The notes under the pieces: generated by a model | Seen by the model: only the letters and a program-made list of their open reading frames with translations | What the model was told of the DNA's origin: nothing | Databases searched by the model: none | NCBI RefSeq assembly: GCF_001570565.1 | Contig: NZ_BBXE01000015.1 | Span: 172,381 to 236,380 of the forward strand | DNA from: Herbidospora yilanensis | GTDB taxonomy: Bacteria; Actinomycetota; Actinomycetes; Streptosporangiales; Streptosporangiaceae | Length of the DNA stretch: 64,000 bases | Reading direction: 5' to 3' | Shown: positions 63,448 through 64,000 of the stretch, in pieces | Layout of the letters: every line of letters starts with the position of its first letter | How positions within the stretch are numbered: the stretch's first letter is position 1 | Translations under genes and position numbers: made by a program

Positions 63448-64000
63448 GTCGCGTTCCGCCACAGGACCGCGAACGAGATCAGGTAGAGGGTCAGGGCACT
63501 GACGAGGCCGTCGTAGATGAACATGTAGAAGAGGACGAGGAGCATGACCAGGCTCCCCGCCTGCCCGATCGGCGACCGATCATGCCAGTGCCGCCTGACC
63601 GCCCCCGCGAAGAAGGCGACGTAGAGCGCCGCCCCGGTGAACCCCTGGGTGATGAGCAGCAGCCAGAGCTGCCCGTCGGAGCCCAGCGGCGGATGCCCGC
63701 ACGACCGGCACCAGTCGGTCCGGCCGGTGGTGATCGTGCGGTGGTTCCCGAACGCGTTGCGGGTGTTGCCGTAGCCGATGACCGGCGACGTCGCGGCGAC
63801 CTCGACGGTGGTGGCGACCGTGAAGGCGCGGATGTCGTTGGAGTGGGGCCGGTCGACCCGCGCCGCCACGACCTGGCCCAGCGGCGAGAACACGAAGGCC
63901 GCGGCGGTCACGGCCGCGAGGGTGAGCATCGCCGCCCGGTTGCGGTTCCTGACGATCAGGTACGCGATCCCGACGGCGATCGCGGCCCAGAGCCCCCGGT
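63444..64000 (-). CDS. O-antigen ligase/polymerase-type membrane protein, partial
   Basis: The gene continues past the window edge; 185 C-terminal residues are visible. The large outer loop has the Wzy/WaaL-type features VIGYGNTRNAFGNHR and WCRSCGHPPLGSDGQLWLLLITQG, followed by three membrane helices. The family polymerises or ligates lipid-linked glycan outside the membrane. Conserved Cys pair CRSC in the loop is notable. First visible gene of the minus-strand operon. Confidence 0.82.
   Translation of the reverse strand, partial: RGLWAAIAVGIAYLIVRNRNRAAMLTLAAVTAAAFVFSPLGQVVAARVDRPHSNDIRAFTVATTVEVAATSPVIGYGNTRNAFGNHRTITTGRTDWCRSCGHPPLGSDGQLWLLLITQGFTGAALYVAFFAGAVRRHWHDRSPIGQAGSLVMLLVLFYMFIYDGLVSALTLYLISFAVLWRNAT

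Overview
The window is high-GC, gene-dense DNA from a filamentous actinomycete. Leaderless-looking promoters, GTG/TTG starts, GTGA/ATGA gene overlaps, SapA-like secreted proteins and classic actinobacterial gene orders (galU-glp-rimJ-sepX; tatD-rpf-rsmA-ispE; tRNA-Gln-glmU-prs-rplY-pth) all point to Actinomycetes. The Streptosporangiales (Nonomuraea/Microbispora-like) are my best guess, by inference only. Most of the window is conserved chromosomal core; two stretches look accessory.

Layout. 1-5.7 kb: secreted M15 peptidase, then a minus-strand run (SAF/CpaB-like protein, mtnP, FmdB zinc ribbon, K+/H+ antiporter, 5-formyl-THF cyclo-ligase). 5.7-10.1 kb: galU, gephyrin-like moeA/glp, moaC, mogA, rimJ-like GNAT and sepX/glpR, a molybdenum-cofactor set merged with the Glp/GlpR cell-division pair. 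10.2-12.5 kb: tRNA-Ala(CGC), terminator, integrase remnant, intact IS3-family element, VOC protein and a truncated AAA ATPase, the scar of an integrated island. 12.6-20.6 kb: two SapA-like secreted paralogues, an HTH-TM-NBR1-Ig protein, Ca2+/H+ antiporter, SigE-type ECF sigma factor with a membrane beta-propeller-like partner, a hypothetical protein and a protein O-mannosyltransferase. 21-34.7 kb: rsmI, two membrane glycosyltransferases, metG, tatD, an Rpf-like protein, FG-GAP protein plus Ser/Thr kinase, rsmA, ispE, ABC-F ATPase. 34.8-38 kb: a secreted trypsin-fold protein that seems to have lost its catalytic residues, a regulatory region with a CRP-like site, MarR and a trans-aconitate methyltransferase. 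38.3-42.7 kb: a polyphosphate module (CYTH-CHAD, Nudix-phosphatase, ppk1). 42.7-51.7 kb: TetR and acyl-CoA desaturase with three phased operators, tRNA-Gln(TTG), glmU, prs, rplY, pth, LysR/MFS pair, ClpX-type zinc-finger HTH protein. 51.9-64 kb: an exopolysaccharide locus joined to sulfate activation.

Main points. (1) 52.5-64 kb encodes a priming sugar-phosphate transferase, two other glycosyltransferases, a flippase, an O-antigen-ligase-type protein, a kinase-like protein, CysD/CysN/CysQ and three different sulfotransferases in two convergent operons. This reads as a pathway for a sulfated cell-surface glycan. (2) A dispersed intergenic repeat of about 110 bp occurs at five places (one as a tandem array, one as a half copy). 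It has two hairpins; the stems differ between copies by compensatory changes and the second hairpin always has a GNA triloop. In one place the repeat supplies the 5' leader and Shine-Dalgarno of a gene. (3) Two secreted enzyme homologues have lost catalytic residues: an Rpf-type protein (Glu to Val) and a trypsin-like protein (Asp to Asn, Ser to Leu). (4) Several clean palindromic operators are readable beside MarR, TetR, LysR, zinc-finger HTH and CRP-type candidates.
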